From the NCBI GenBank assembly GCA_963920525.1, contig OY986436.1, positions 96,165,842 through 96,229,841 on the forward strand: 64,000 bases of DNA, in the 5' to 3' direction. Below, in pieces: positions 1 through 11,114 of this stretch. The notes under the pieces were generated by a model. The model did no database searches. It was not told the origin of the DNA and saw nothing but the letters and a program-made list of their open reading frames with translations. This DNA comes from Dichetophora obliterata. Lineage: Eukaryota; Arthropoda; Insecta; Diptera; Sciomyzidae. The position numbers were made by a program, and so were the translations under genes. Within the stretch, counting starts at the first letter, position 1; each line of letters starts with the position of its first letter.

Positions 1-607
1 AAAGGTCAAGGATATTATGGCTATGCATATCACTTTGAGGAAGAAAAGTGGGTTCCTTCACTAGGTGAATCAATTGGTTTGATTCAGCAAATAGCTCAAC
101 ATATTGCCCAACAGGTGTCAATGGGCCCGAGTGACGTAACCAAGCCGGGTTGTGGACATTGAAATCGCCTGCTACAACGATTTCACTGTCAGGAAACAAC
201 CCCAAAATATGCGTAATCGAATCAGAGAGAGAGTCCAGTTTGTTAAAAGTGGGCTCTCTCCCTAGATTCGGGCTTCTATAAATAAAACAAAAATGCAGCA
301 AGTGAGAGCGAAGCCTGAACCTAACCCACATTGAGCTAAACTCTGGATCGATCACGTTCAGACTCCTCTCACACTGGTACGCTACATCCGTTCTTATAAA
401 AAGGGCGATGCCTCTATGCAAAGAAAATAATGGCAGTAAGCGGTACCCAGGTATATGAAAATCCAGTGGATCTGCATCCTCGGCCACCTGGGTCTCGCCT
501 AGTGCCATTATTTGAGGCCTATGTAGAGCACAATGAACATATACCGAGAAAAAATTCGCCCTCAGTCCACGAATATTGCAAAAATCTATGCGAAAATGGC
601 CCGACAT
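1..607 (-). mobile_element. Non-LTR retrotransposon, ORF2 endonuclease fragment
   Basis: Reading the minus strand from an ATG at 607-605 gives an apurinic-type endonuclease domain of the Jockey superfamily kind. It opens with a stretch containing FCNIRGLRANF, then IMALGETQV, and the strongly conserved GDFNVHNPAWL with a following HSGP around 135-175. A one-frame shift near 110 moves the reading frame, after which ELFAESNQLIHLV continues to the window edge. These enzymes nick the target for reverse transcription. The RT would lie left of base 1. The plus-strand frame at 430-690 is only its shadow. No poly(A) or target duplication is visible, so the element boundaries are unknown. Assignment to endonuclease is confident; the exact clade is not. 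Confidence 0.85.
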
Positions 608-1406
608 TTCAGCACCATGCAAATATCAAACAAATAAGGGCATATAAGGTAATTAGTTACGGCTGCAAGAGAGCCGCACAACAGTTTTAAGAAAATACTG
701 TTTTTTTTAGTATTTAAGAATTTGAAAATAAAGGCAGAGATTATCTGACATTAACTGAGCTCACAAGCTTAACTAAATTCTTTTAATCTACTCATAAGCG
801 CGGCTTTTAGCCATAGTATCTGAGCGTTGGTGCGCTCCAAAAACACCAAACACTCATCACGAACAGTTCGTGATAGTGCAAACTAAGAACCCTATGATTA
901 ACTCTCCACAACAACCAAACAAAAAAAAGCTGAAAAATATATCAGCAAAAATCTAAAAACAACTTAAGTAACCATGCTTTGTTAGTGGAAGACTTCCAGC
1001 AGACTGTTGGACTCATAATAATAACATAAGCATAAAGTAAAGAAAAAATACAACAACAAATGTGAAAATTTTAAATGGGAGAAAAACTGAGAAATTGACA
1101 CTTAAAATCTCATCGCCTCTGTGGTACAGTGCGCTAATGCGCTCTTGCACGGGTATCACAGAGATTTCTGACGAAGCCTTTAGCATGGCCGAAATTGCAA
1201 TAAAATCGGATAGTGATTTTTTCCTTTTCATATTGAAAAAAGTTGTTGTTTCTTTGGAAAGATTCGTTTGGAAACGATTTTAAACTATCAAACAACTAGA
1301 ATTTGTATTTAAAATCAAGTATGATTCAAACTATCAAACATTTAGAATTTGTATTTTAATCATATAAAATCAACATAATAATTAATTAAAAAAATTAAAA
1401 TTAACA
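608..1406. other. AT-rich stretch, no gene recognised
   Basis: This stretch lies between the endonuclease start and the Harbinger relic. It holds short overlapping frames on both strands at 1013-1283 that match nothing I recognise. It may include the 5' region of the minus-strand non-LTR element. The motif AAACTATCAAACA occurs twice (about 1285 and 1329) as a short direct repeat. Confidence 0.4.
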
Positions 1407-2560
1407 TGGAAAGTTTATTTATGGACAGAGAAATCCTGCCGGACTATCGTTCTATAAGAAAACCAAAAACGTATCGGGAATGGAAGATTGTTTCTGCAAA
1501 TCTACTGATAGTGAGTTCATAAAGTTGCACAGGTAGCTCCACATAATGCAGTTGATAATGTTTTGCGGCAGCCAGTTAGGTATTCTTGCATAGGTCTTGT
1601 TAGGTTGAATTGCACCGTTTTCTGGCTGTCACATTGGTCAACCGTTGACGTAATTTTCAAATGATATTAATATTAACTCTTGTAGATTCGATAAGGAAAC
1701 AGCGTTTTATATTTTGGACAAGATTTATACAAAAATTAAATCTCCAAAAAATCGTGGACCCGCCGCTATAGATCCCAAAACAAAGCTATGTGCATATTTA
1801 CGATTTGTCGCGAAGGGTTTGTATCAGAAAGATTTGGGTAGGTAATACCTTTTTTCTTTTAAATTATAAAAATACATTTAAGAAATGTTTATATTGCAGT
1901 AGTGGAATATGGATTTGCACAATAGTCAGTCTCAAAAATTATACGGTAAGTGGCAATGCGGTGTTTAGCCTACGCCCCAGTATGTTAATTTTAATTTATC
2001 ACGCCAAGCTTTAACGCAAACAAAACAGCATTTCTATGAAAAGTTTGGATTTCCCCAGGTCATTGCTTTGATTGATTGAAACACATAAAAATAAAAAAGC
2101 CACCTGGGAAAGTTCGGGACGCCCACCGCAACAGAAAAGGGTTTATTCGTTAAATTGTCAAGTCCTTTGTCATGAAAATTTTATAATGCTGGATGTGTTA
2201 TGTAGATGGAGAAGTTCAGCGCCCGATCAAAGGATATGGAATGAATGTGTAATAAAAAAGAAACTTGAAGAGGCATCTAAGAGGCGGAGTTATCTTGGGA
2301 ATTGTAGGGTATGGTAATTCCAGGATATTGCTGACCCCATTTCGAACAAATTATCCAAGAAATCTTTATGATGATAATTACCAAATGAAGCATATCGCGG
2401 TTCGTGGTGATGTTGAGAAGGTGTTTGGACAGCTAAAAAACGAATTTCGTGTGTGCCTCAGTGGCATACAAGTAAATTGAAACACTGCAAAAAACTTAAC
2501 TGTATCAATTTGTGTTCTTCATAATATTGCTAAGCAAAGAAGCTACTAGCTGTATGGAGC
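1407..2560 (+). pseudogene. Decayed PIF/Harbinger transposase (copy 1)
   Basis: Several exon-like blocks on the plus strand together match a Harbinger (HARBI1-like) DDE transposase. An N-terminal block at about 1682-1832 reads FDKETAFYILDKIYTKI and LCAYLRFVAKGLYQKD, then a GTAAT donor-like site. A block near 2010-2100 resembles the 'YEKFGFPQVI..ID' region around the first catalytic Asp. A third at about 2110-2300 reads LNCQVLCHENFIMLDV and SAPDQRIWNE. The last, at about 2280-2480, carries a GYGNSRILLTPF segment and ends with EKVFGQLKNEFRVCL around the catalytic Glu. Stops and frameshifts separate the blocks, so it is non-functional. It is distinct in sequence from the Harbinger element at 15829-18065. 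Its minus-strand partner gene may be the relic at 4735-5095. Confidence 0.75.
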
Positions 2561-2934
2561 AATTAATGAAGGTTTAATTTTTGAAGAAGTTAAAATGGGG
2601 CAGAATATTGATATAAGTGCACGTAATAGAAATAGCATGTATAAAATAGGGCTTTAAATACCGTGATCCTGAAATCCTGGGATTCTGATTCAATTTCTAA
2701 TCCCGTAATTCCGGGGTTCAAAACTCTAAATCCCTGGATTTTATTCACAAGAAAACAAAGATTTTCAGCAACTATAAACGCAACTGCAATGTAAACGATG
2801 TCTTTTTTTTATAATCAAAATCACCCTGTTCTTTTTTTTTCTCTCTATATTGAAAGTCTAGTTTTTAGTTTGTTTTGGTAGTGATCTTAAAATACTGTTT
2901 AAGGCTGCTAAATTTTCATACAAGATTGAAAGTA
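2561..2934. other. AT-rich stretch with GGGATT motifs
   Basis: No gene is seen. At 2660-2740 there are repeated short motifs of the type 'ATCCTGGGATT', 'AATTCCGGGGTT' and 'ATCCCTGGATT'. Similar 'ATCCCGAAGTCCCGGGATT' motifs recur near 4440-4480. They could be the sub-terminal parts of one larger element interrupted by later insertions, but I could not define ends. Confidence 0.3.
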
Positions 2935-3719
2935 CACTGAGGGAAATATGTGTTAAAACTAAATGAAATTGTGTTTATATTAAACGAATTTGTTTCTGAA
3001 ATAGAGCTTGAAACAATTTCATTTAAGTTAAATACAAATGTTTTTAAAGTTTTATTTAAAACAAAAGTTTTTGTTTTCAAAACAATGTTTTTGTTTTCAA
3101 AACAATGTTTTTAAATATACTTTCATTGTAAACATTTTAAGTTTAAACACATTCCTTTAAACTAAAAATGTAACGCAAAAACTTTAATATTTAAAACAAA
3201 TGTTTTAAATTAAAAACAAATAAATTAACCCGCCATTTTTTCGACGCCATTTTTTAATTTTTTCGAGTTTTCGAAGTCAGATTCGTGATTAGCGACCCCT
3301 GGGACCTCCCGAATAACAACATCTTTTGACTTCATTTGATGAAGGTTGCGTTTTATTGCGGCTTGAAATATTTCAAAGTCAAAGTAATTAATTATGTATT
3401 TCTTATTTCATCTTTTGTTCAATTTGTAACACTAATTCAAAAATATTTTCAATTAATCAAATGTAAAATCGGGGTCTCAGTTGTCTGGCAATAATTTTCA
3501 ATGATTCTACTGCACATAATTTTTTAATTCAATCTCTGATAGCGACGTATTTTTTGTTAATGGAAGGAAATAAGAGAAAATTATACAAAAAACAGAAATA
3601 ATTTTATAGTTGAAAATTAAACACGCTTGGCTTAAATTTTGTTTTGAAAAAACGCAAATGAGTTAAATTTCTATTTTAAAGTTTTTTGTTTAATTTTACA
3701 GTATGTTTTTTTCTCAGTG
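2935..3719. mobile_element. TA-flanked MITE candidate
   Basis: The left end CACTGAGGGAAATATG and the inverted right end CACTGAGAAAAAAACAT share a CACTGAG terminus with partly matching following bases. TA dinucleotides lie immediately outside at 2933-2934 and 3720-3721. The 785-bp interior is very AT-rich, contains repeated AAACAATGTTTTTGTTTTC units around 3060-3115, and has no coding capacity. A TA target duplication suggests mobilisation by a Tc1/mariner-superfamily transposase. The terminal repeat is short, so chance similarity is not excluded. Confidence 0.5.
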
Positions 3720-3721
3720 TA

Positions 3722-4734
3722 GCAATTCTTTTATTACTATGCTATTGTTTTTTATTATAAAATGAATTTTTTATTCACATCATACTTTTTACTAACAGCT
3801 AACTAATTTCTTTGAATAAGAAGTTGTATTTTCTTTTTTAACAGATAAATTTATGTTGTTTTGTTTTGTTTAACTTACTTACGTTTATATTTTTTTACGT
3901 TTATAGTAAAATCGTGAATTATAAGAAATCAGAACTTTTTTATTAAATAAACTAATTATAATTGTAATTTAAATATTTAAAAATTTTGCAAATATCTTTA
4001 ATTAAGTCCCGTTTAGGCTATGATTTTTAATTAAAAAAAATCATATAATCGGTATTTTCTAAATAAATTTTTTTTTCGATCTTGTATGTGCTTCCAATTA
4101 AAAAACAAAAGCGATTTCAGAATAACACTTCATCTTAATATTATACAATAGTTGAATTGTTTCCCTTATTTTTTACATTACAACTGTTTTGTGACCCTTG
4201 TCTGCATAAGAAATTATGATTTCGTCTTAGTGTCTTTAATACTTCTTATAAGCTTTTGAGTGTTGTTGAATATTTTAAGTATGATTGACGATTACGTTTG
4301 GATGTATATTTTGAAAATAAAAAAACAAAAAAGTAATATGGAATTATTTTTTCCAAACCGCAAAAATTAATAGAAAGAGTTAAAAGACTGTCCCTGCTTT
4401 TCATACAGCTAAATGCCATTATTCTAAAATTTTGGCATTTATCCCGAAGTCCCGGGATTCGCCAAAAGCCTTCGGGATTGAAAGTCCTAGTATAGAACTA
4501 TGCTTATACAAAAATATAGGCATCATTTTACATAACTCGCTTAAAAACATGTGCTATGTCTATTTCCTAAAAGCAGCTTTAAAAATTTAAAAATTGTATG
4601 ACGTTTCGTTTTGAGTTCAAATAACTAAAACGTGTTTTTTTTTTTTTAATAAAATGGAATCGAAAATAAATATTTACACAAAATTTTTTTATAACAAAAT
4701 AGCTGTTTTTTAAAGCATAAAATTCTTCATTTGC
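3722..4734. other. AT-rich stretch, no gene recognised
   Basis: Both strands are rich in poly(A)/poly(T) runs and stop codons. The only structured motif is the ATCCCGAAGTCCCGGGATT cluster at 4440-4490 noted with the similar motif near 2660-2740. Confidence 0.4.
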
Positions 4735-5095
4735 TTTAATTTGCTTTAATTTTTACTTTGTTAATTGTTGCGTTGTTTTTAATTTCTTCTTCTTCTGCTT
4801 TTTTATTTAATTGCCACATCTCTTCCAAAATTCGAAACTGCAAATTTTCATATCTAAGCTGCACTGCTAGTCTTTGGTTCGTGTGATAACATAGATGCCT
4901 TTAATCTGTGTTTCGCATTTGTCGATGATACCGCATACCCTCTACATCTACTTTTGCATTCACCTTTAAATATAAAAAAAATCAAGTTTTTTAACTAATT
5001 ACAAAAATTATTTAGAACAAGAATAATTCATAACACAGAGACAAATGAAAGAAAAGAAGATGCTTACCTATTTTTGAGTTGTGTTTTGCTGGTGT
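4735..5095 (-). pseudogene. Possible Harbinger Myb-like accessory gene, 3' end
   Basis: On the minus strand an exon-like block ends with LKNR and a consensus donor GTAAGC near 5068. After a T-rich tract and an AAAG acceptor near 4965, a block resumes with VNAKVDVEGMRYHRQMRN. Following one stop, it ends with a Glu/Lys-rich segment containing YENLQFRILEEMWQLNKKAE. Harbinger elements usually carry a second, oppositely oriented gene for a Myb/SANT-type DNA-binding protein with a charged C-terminus. Position and orientation relative to the transposase relic at 1407-2560 fit that layout. The DNA-binding domain itself is not visible, so the call is tentative. Confidence 0.35.
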
Positions 5096-6026
5096 ACGTC
5101 ATGAAAAAATGATATACAGATAACGTATTCCGTGCGCAAAAAATGATATCTTTTGCGCAGCTATGTCACTCGGGCTTGTCAGCTGCAACACGTGGTGAAT
5201 ACAAACAAGAGAAAATGTGAGAAAGCAAAAAGTAAAAACAAGCAGCACAAGTACAAGCATTTACGAAATATTGAATTCATTTAGTTAATTTCTAATATTG
5301 TGCACTTATAAAGTGCTAAGGTTTAAGATGCTTTTGATGAGTATGACAACAATTTTAATTCGGGCCAACCAAAAAGGACTACGCACATATTTGGCACATA
5401 TTTAAACTATTGCAACCATGTACTGCACACCTCATTTTGAATGATTTATAATATTCTAATTAAAGTAATGACCGCACTGAAATTGAATATCAATATGATG
5501 AGAAAAACAACTATTTAAATTTGGGCCAAAAATAGAATTTCTTACAATTTTTGTCAACAAACGAAACATGAATGAGAAGAATAAAACAAAATGAAAACAA
5601 AGAAGCAATCAAAGTGCTGTCAAACACATCAAGGAACGTAGCTATTTATTTTGTGGGAAAAGAAATGCGAGAAAACACCCCTCTTATACATATATGCATT
5701 TCTTTTCAATAATGGTACTGAAAAATATATTTGATTAAATTTATTTATAAATATACTTATAATAGCTGCGTTTTTTCCAACATCCAAATCTGGATTTGCA
5801 TTTTCATTTGCTGGTCATGAAAAGTAGCTGACAACTAGATGGCGTTGAATGCAAACATGAAAATGTCAACAAAATACAAATGTTTTCATAAAAATTTTGT
5901 TTCTTCCCGCAAATTTTAAAATTTTTTAAAAAAGGGAAAACATGCAAAGAATACAAAAACAACACAATGTGTAAGTAATTATTTATTAAAAGAAACTGCC
6001 TACAAGCTCACTATTACATTTTTTAA
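5096..6026. other. AT-rich stretch, no gene recognised
   Basis: No gene or clear repeat structure was found. A short direct repeat AAATGATATMYTTTTGCGCA-like motif occurs near 5108-5160, and the sequence around 5815-5900 is richer in GAAAA/CATTTTC motifs. Confidence 0.3.
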
Positions 6027-6326
6027 ATGCAGTCCTCAAGGTGTAGTCCAAAAGCGGCATGGAACATCAGTTGTATCTTGTTGAAAATGGATGTAAATAT
6101 CTACAGAATTACAAAACATCCCCACCAATGCTACCTACAACCTACCTCACCAAAACCACTTTCTTGGAAGAAAATCAAAAGAAAATTGTTAACACCGTTA
6201 ACGTGCATGATGTGCAAGTCGAAGCTTTCCGCTCAAAGCGATTCGACCGTCTTCGCTGAGGCTCGTGACTGCAAGAGCTCCGATACTCCAGACATCGTTC
6301 CCATTGCTGTAGTTGCCATGATTTAA
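6027..6326 (+). other. Unrecognised 99-codon frame
   Basis: An open frame starts at 6027 and ends at 6326 in a small island that is less AT-rich than its surroundings. A second frame at 6059-6259 overlaps it. The C-terminal half contains the segment CMMCKSKLSAQSDSTVFAE. I recognise no domain in either frame or on the opposite strand. The island could be a relic of an exon or a retrocopy. There is no support for it being a functional gene. Confidence 0.2.
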
Positions 6327-7319
6327 TAATCCTTGATTCGTGTTAGTGCGTACGTCGTCGTTCAACTTCTCGAGGCTACATGAGCTTTAAGTTCAGCTCA
6401 AAAGCAGGCTGCTATACTTTAACACAGAATTAAAGGCATATTTTACTTTTAGCAAACATGAATTTTTTGTATTTGGAACATAGTGGAACATGTGTTTTTA
6501 GGGCTTCTTATTATAAATCTGAAAAAATTAATGGCCGCTCTCTTGTTAAGAGTTATAGGGGTCCAAAGTTCAAAAATTGGCCTGAAAAACTTGTGATTTT
6601 TTTTTTCATTTTCCAACAAACTTTTATTTACGGGTATCAAAAGAAAGGTTATGCTGTTACATTTTTTTCAACGAGCCATCTATCTTAAAAATCCATGCGT
6701 TACTTTTGAAGATAAACCCCCTGCAAGGCTTGATTGTAAATCCTGGTTTAATATAAGCACGTGACGCGAAAAAAGTACAGAAAATTCTCAAACTGGGTGG
6801 GCGCCGCTAAATAACGTGAAGTTTAAGAAGTATAAAATGATTGTTTGAAATCGAGTCTCCTATTTACCTTTATGTCATAAAAAAATTTTAATTATAACAT
6901 ATTCTAATGTAAAAGCGTTTGTTTAATATTATATCAGGTTTTTAAGAAATTAGTCCTTGATAGAAAATTAGCCTACTTTATTAAATTTCCTAATTTTTTC
7001 TTTCGCTTTTGAATTAGAAGCTTTGCTCTCGCCTAAATCGCTGCAAATTTCTTAAATTTAAATACTATAGAATTTTTTGTCATTTTATTAAGTTCAGGAA
7101 AAATTAAAAAAAAATCCAAATTGGATCATCTTTATGTTAGAAAAATAGCCGACTTTTTGGAAAACATTAATTTTTTTATTAAATTTGTTTACTTTTTCTT
7201 CTGCTTGTTAACAATGACTTTAAAACAAAAATTTGCTTATCGTCAACGTTTATATCCGTTATTGAATTAAATGCCTCTTGCTTTCTACTGCTACGAAGCA
7301 TGATCTTCGACTAATAAGG
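6327..7319. other. AT-rich stretch, no gene recognised
   Basis: The two antiparallel frames at 6449-6688 overlap and look like chance frames. No repeats or element ends were identified with confidence. Confidence 0.3.
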
Positions 7320-7760
7320 GATATCATTACTTAACATTCGTCAATTTCTCGTAGTAATTTCTTTCATTACATTCGTAGTATTTACTAAAAAATGCATTCG
7401 TAGGTTGACCGTACTCATTATTTGTATAAGGTACGAAGTTTTAGTTGAGTTTAAAAAAATTTACAACTGAAATCGTTCAGACTGCTTTGTCGAACAATAA
7501 CCGAATATAAGGAAATGTGTGATTGCAAGGTGGCCATAGCCTACTAGAAGAGTACCTGGCCCATAAGCTTAAGAACCGTAGGTCAAACCCCAGCTGAACA
7601 GAAGGTTTTTTTCGTAACTACGTATTAGGATCATTCGTAAATGTATTCGTACAATATACATTGTTTTTGTACGAATACGAATAAAATATTTTAAATGTGT
7701 ACCAAACTACGCCCATTCTACGAAATTTCAGACACGAAAATTATGAATAAAATTCGTAGA
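7320..7760 (+). repeat. SINE-like unit with tRNA-like core and ATTCGTA arms
   Basis: Around 7530-7600 the sequence resembles a degenerate tRNA. A box A-like TAGCCTACTAGAAG (about 7539-7552) is followed by a CATAA anticodon-loop-like motif and a box B-like AGGTCAAACCCC. The stems pair poorly, so this is not a functional tRNA. Both sides are filled with ATTCGTA/TACGAAT motifs, including an inverted pair ATTCGTACAA ... TTGTACGAAT near 7646-7680. A tRNA-derived promoter inside a repeat unit is typical of SINEs. Copy number elsewhere would decide. Confidence 0.35.
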
Positions 7761-7837
7761 AAATTTTTTTTAATTTAAGAATACGCATTGAAAAGTTTTT
7801 GTGAAACAAAGGTAAATGAAATGGTATCGTAACTTAT

Positions 7838-8040
7838 TAAGCATTGTTCATATTACAGTTTTTTGTCGCGATTGCGACATCTCTCTCAAATTTTTTTTCG
7901 CAAACGCGGCTGAGAAATACTAAATATTAAATAAATAAATGTATTTAAATGCATACAAAAATCAGTACTTTTCAGCAGCGCTTGCAAAAAAAAAACGTGA
8001 GAGCAATCGCGACTAAAACGTGTAATATAAACACGGCCTT
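7838..8040. mobile_element. MITE with about 75-bp terminal inverted repeats
   Basis: The left arm (7838 onwards, ATATTACAGTTTTTTGTCG, then CGATTGC, TCTCTCAAATTTTTTTTCG and CGGCTGAGAAATACT) is matched in inverse by the right arm ending at 8040. Read backwards, the right arm gives AAGGCCGTGTTTATATTACA, then TTTTAGTCGCGATTGCTCTC and GCTGCTGAAAAGTACT. The short middle is AT-only. There is no coding capacity. The whole unit folds into one long hairpin. The target duplication is unclear (TTA-like). Confidence 0.75.
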
Positions 8041-8118
8041 ACAGCAACGGGTACAACATACTATTTGAAAATGAATGGTTTAGCTCTGCTTCATTTATAA
8101 ATTAACCTAAAAAAAGTA

Positions 8119-8528
8119 GGGGTATTCACGCGTTGATGCGAAACGCAATTGCGACAATGCATGATTGCGAACTTTCGCATCATTCCAACAACAAACACAT
8201 TGGAAGCAATTATGCAACTCTTCTTGAATTACGCACTACTCAAACCTATTGCGAGAACGCACATGCAGTGATGCTAAACAGATGATTCATGTTTTGGTTG
8301 TTTTCAAACCTAGTTGCCACCTGGGTAAAACTTTAAAAAAGTTAAGTTTGTACGTAGATTTTAATGACTTTTTATGATTTTGCAATAAGGTGGCAATATA
8401 TTTACTGTTCATTCGACACATAATTTTTATTGTATAATTAAGTTGCAATATTGCTGTTCACGCGTCAGTGCGCAAAATATCGTGCATTTTCACACTCTTG
8501 CAATTCGCAACAACCCGTGAATACCCCT
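8119..8528. mobile_element. MITE with GGGGTATTCACG ends
   Basis: Left end GGGGTATTCACGCGTTGATG and inverted right end GGGGTATTCACGGGTTGTTG are nearly identical and continue with GCGAA. TA lies directly outside both ends (8117-8118 and 8529-8530). The 410-bp interior is non-coding. The TA flank suggests a Tc1/mariner-type mobiliser, although TAG could also belong to the repeat. Confidence 0.75.
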
Positions 8529-8530
8529 AG

Positions 8531-9308
8531 TATTTTGGATTCTTTTCAAAATATATTAAATACATAATGAACGTATTGTCATATGAAATCAAAAAATCGT
8601 AAGTTACAAAAAATTCAAAATCGACTTTTTGATTGATTTTGATGCATCTTATCAAAATACATGTTTCGCAAAATTTTACACTTCTAGAACTAAAACCGAC
8701 GTTTTTATTAACAAAGTTCTCAAAGCCCTCAGATTAAGCGCAACTTATAATTTAGAAAGTTTTTAGATTTTCTCTTTAAATTTTTTCATTTAAACTTACG
8801 GCTTTTTTTATATAATATGAAGATATATAAAAAATGTTTGTTGCTCCCCTGCGGAAGCCCATGCACTGATGCGTTGTAAAAATGCATTTTGGAACTCAGC
8901 CATACTCAACAGTTGCACAACAGTTGAGTAAATTTTGTGTTTTATGAACGCAGCCAATGTTTCTTCCTCGTGCTTTTAACATCCTTCTTATAGTAGGGTT
9001 TCGATGATTCCGAATCGTTTCCAACAAACTTAAAGTTTTCATCATCTATATATAAATCCTCTTATTGCGAATAGTTTGAAGTGGAGCTCTTGCTGGAATT
9101 GAGCCGCAATACTGTTTAGAAATTTTCCCAAGCAAGAAAGAATAGAGAGCATTCATATTTATTTGATAACAGCATAAAAAAGATATTGCCTTAGGTTCCT
9201 TGGGATTGTCGATGAAGGCAACACGTTGTGCAATGTAGAAATCACTTTTCTATTCAATATTCCACCTTTAATTGTTGAAACTGGAATAAATCCTTTTTTA
9301 ATATTTTA
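8531..9308. other. Stretch with an unassigned minus-strand frame
   Basis: A minus-strand frame of roughly 65 codons ends at a TAG at 9046-9048 and contains ISFLCCYQINMNALYSFLLG; it has no clear start. A second minus-strand scrap around 8890-9030 reads SSKPYYKKDVKSTRKKHW. Neither matches a family I recognise. They could be exons of a decayed transposon gene. Confidence 0.2.
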
Positions 9309-9309
9309 A

Positions 9310-9722
9310 CAGTGCACCCTTAACAAGTGCGCGTTGCGCTGCGTACCCAAGCGACACGCAATTCTATTTTACGGTTAACCTAAACAAGTGCGCTGCGGAA
9401 AGAACTCCTGCTCTCGAACCAGCACAGTCTGATGGTTTAAAAATCTTAAAGAAACTTTTAGTATTGTGTAAAAATCTATTAATGTTGCAAATACTTCCAT
9501 TTGCAATTGAGATTAATTAATTAATAGCAGCTCATTGCTCTTTGTTCTAATACTTTGGTTTTATGCAGCCAACTTCACATCCGCACGCACTGTCAAAATT
9601 GGAAATTCGATTCATGTTGCGGTAGTCCGGTGCGTGTTTCGGTAGGCTTCATACAAAATGTATGTGCATGAGTAGATTTTGACAGTTAAACCACCCACGC
9701 GCACTTGTTTAGGGTGGACTGT
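9310..9722. mobile_element. MITE inserted in Gypsy-A integrase
   Basis: The left end ACAGTGCACCCTTAACAAGT and the inverted right end ACAGTCCACCCTAAACAAGT match over more than 25 bp, continuing GCGCG. A further internal copy of the motif, CCTAAACAAGTGCGC, lies at about 9380. The right end abuts the integrase reading frame of Gypsy-A: the last codons of the frame stopping at 9612 are MITE sequence. The element therefore truncates that integrase C-terminus. No clear target duplication. Confidence 0.7.
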
Positions 9723-10572
9723 AAGTCGCACAATATTCTGACAAGCCTCTTCACGTATTACATCTCGTTCTTTATTCAGTTCTTCCAGCGCAGCTTCGGT
9801 TAGCAGTAACCTGATGTCCTCATTTAGCGGTGTACGCATCTCCAACCTTGGCATAATCTTGAAAGGAGCTTTTTTAGTGCTTCTGGATGGCGTATTTTTT
9901 ATGGTTTGTTGTACCCTGTTTACGTATTTGTACCAGTTGTGTGGGTTTTCAACACACAGTTTCGTCAACAGTGGAATAATTATCTTGTGTGTTCTTTCGG
10001 CTTGTCCATTTCCACGTGGTACTCCGGTTGTGATAAAAAATGCTGTATGTTTGCTTTGCTGTAGCAGTCCTCGAATTCATGAGATGTAAATGCTGAGCCT
10101 CTATCCGAGATAATGCGTTCTGGATTTCCAAAAACTGCTGCTTGCTTCTCTAATCGGTCTATAACTTCTTTAGCTTCTGTGCACTTCGTCGGATAGATCC
10201 ATACAAATTCCGAAAATGCGTCGACCACTGCAAGCATATGGCTATAGAGCTGGTGGGTGCTATATTCCATTGGTCCTATGTGATCAATATGATCCTACGT
10301 GTTCACGACAAGTGACCTATCTGACTTACAAATTGGATTAAGGAAACCTTCTTTCTTTTCATTCTTCGCTTCTGCTACAATGCACGCAACGTAACTTTTA
10401 ACGATATTAACCACTTTTTTGTTTAGGTTTGGAATAAAATATGATTTTTCTATATAGTCTTGAGTACGCTTAGCTGAGAAATGACCTTGATTGTGTGCTA
10501 TTTTTATTATCTCCTCCTCCATAAGTGTCGGTACTACTAAAAGCTCCTTAGTGGAATCTTCATATAGAATAT
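9723..10572 (-). pseudogene. Gypsy-A integrase fragment
   Basis: Minus-strand Ty3/Gypsy integrase, broken into three frames. The N-terminal zinc-binding region lies at about 10300-10572 (HNQGHFSAKRTQDYIEKSYF, with the later Cys pair damaged). The catalytic core at 9980-10270 contains AVVDAFSEFVWIYPTK, then ERIISDRGSAFTSHEFE and, past a frameshift, a GVPRGNGQAERTHK segment with the catalytic Glu. The C-terminal part runs left to 9723, where a MITE cuts it off. Upstream (to the right) the same element continues as RNase H at 15320-15825, separated by the CR1-like insertion. Integrases insert the cDNA into the host chromosome. This copy is dead. Confidence 0.85.
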
Positions 10573-10668
10573 CAATAACAATAGAGTTCAGCTACTACAG
10601 CTTTTTCGCACTTTCTCCGCATTAGATCATCTTAAGAACCAGCCCAAATATCATTAATACATCTCAAT

Positions 10669-10992
10669 AAGGCCATTCACAGTTCGAATACGCTGGTCTG
10701 CCATTTGTTCGATCTGCTATTTGTTCGCCAATTTACGAAAACGTATTTTGCTTCGTTGTTGTTTTGCATACAAATGCAAATACGCAGGCACGCGTAAATA
10801 AAAGCAGCCCTTGGACGTGCTCTTTGTACCTCGTATTTTTATGCTCTGTCTACAGCCGCATAATCACATACATCACAGGGTTGCACAATCTTTTTATACG
10901 ACAGTCACATGGCGAGGTGCTCACAGTTTGAACAATAACAAATGCTATAAATATGATTTGTTAAAAGTACGCTCTAACCGTGAATAGCCTTA
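10669..10992. mobile_element. MITE with AAGGCYATTCACRGTT ends
   Basis: Left end AAGGCCATTCACAGTTCGAA and inverted right end AAGGCTATTCACGGTTAGAG match imperfectly over about 30 bp. The 324-bp interior is non-coding. It sits downstream of the RT gene of the CR1-like element. The bases just outside (TA/AT-rich) do not give an unambiguous target duplication. Confidence 0.6.
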
Positions 10993-11114
10993 ATGATACT
11001 GATAAGAGTGGTCCAAAACAATCCAAAGTGAGAAAAATTTACCCACCATAATATGGGTTGGGCTCAGGGACAACACAAGACATAACAACTAACCATGCGT
11101 TTACATAGATCTAA

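Noticed and set aside
430..690. Plus-strand 86-codon frame
   Set aside because: It is antisense to a convincing endonuclease reading on the minus strand.
7530..7605. Functional tRNA-Met gene
   Set aside because: CAT is in the loop position, but the anticodon and acceptor stems do not pair well and box B deviates from consensus; kept only as SINE-like.
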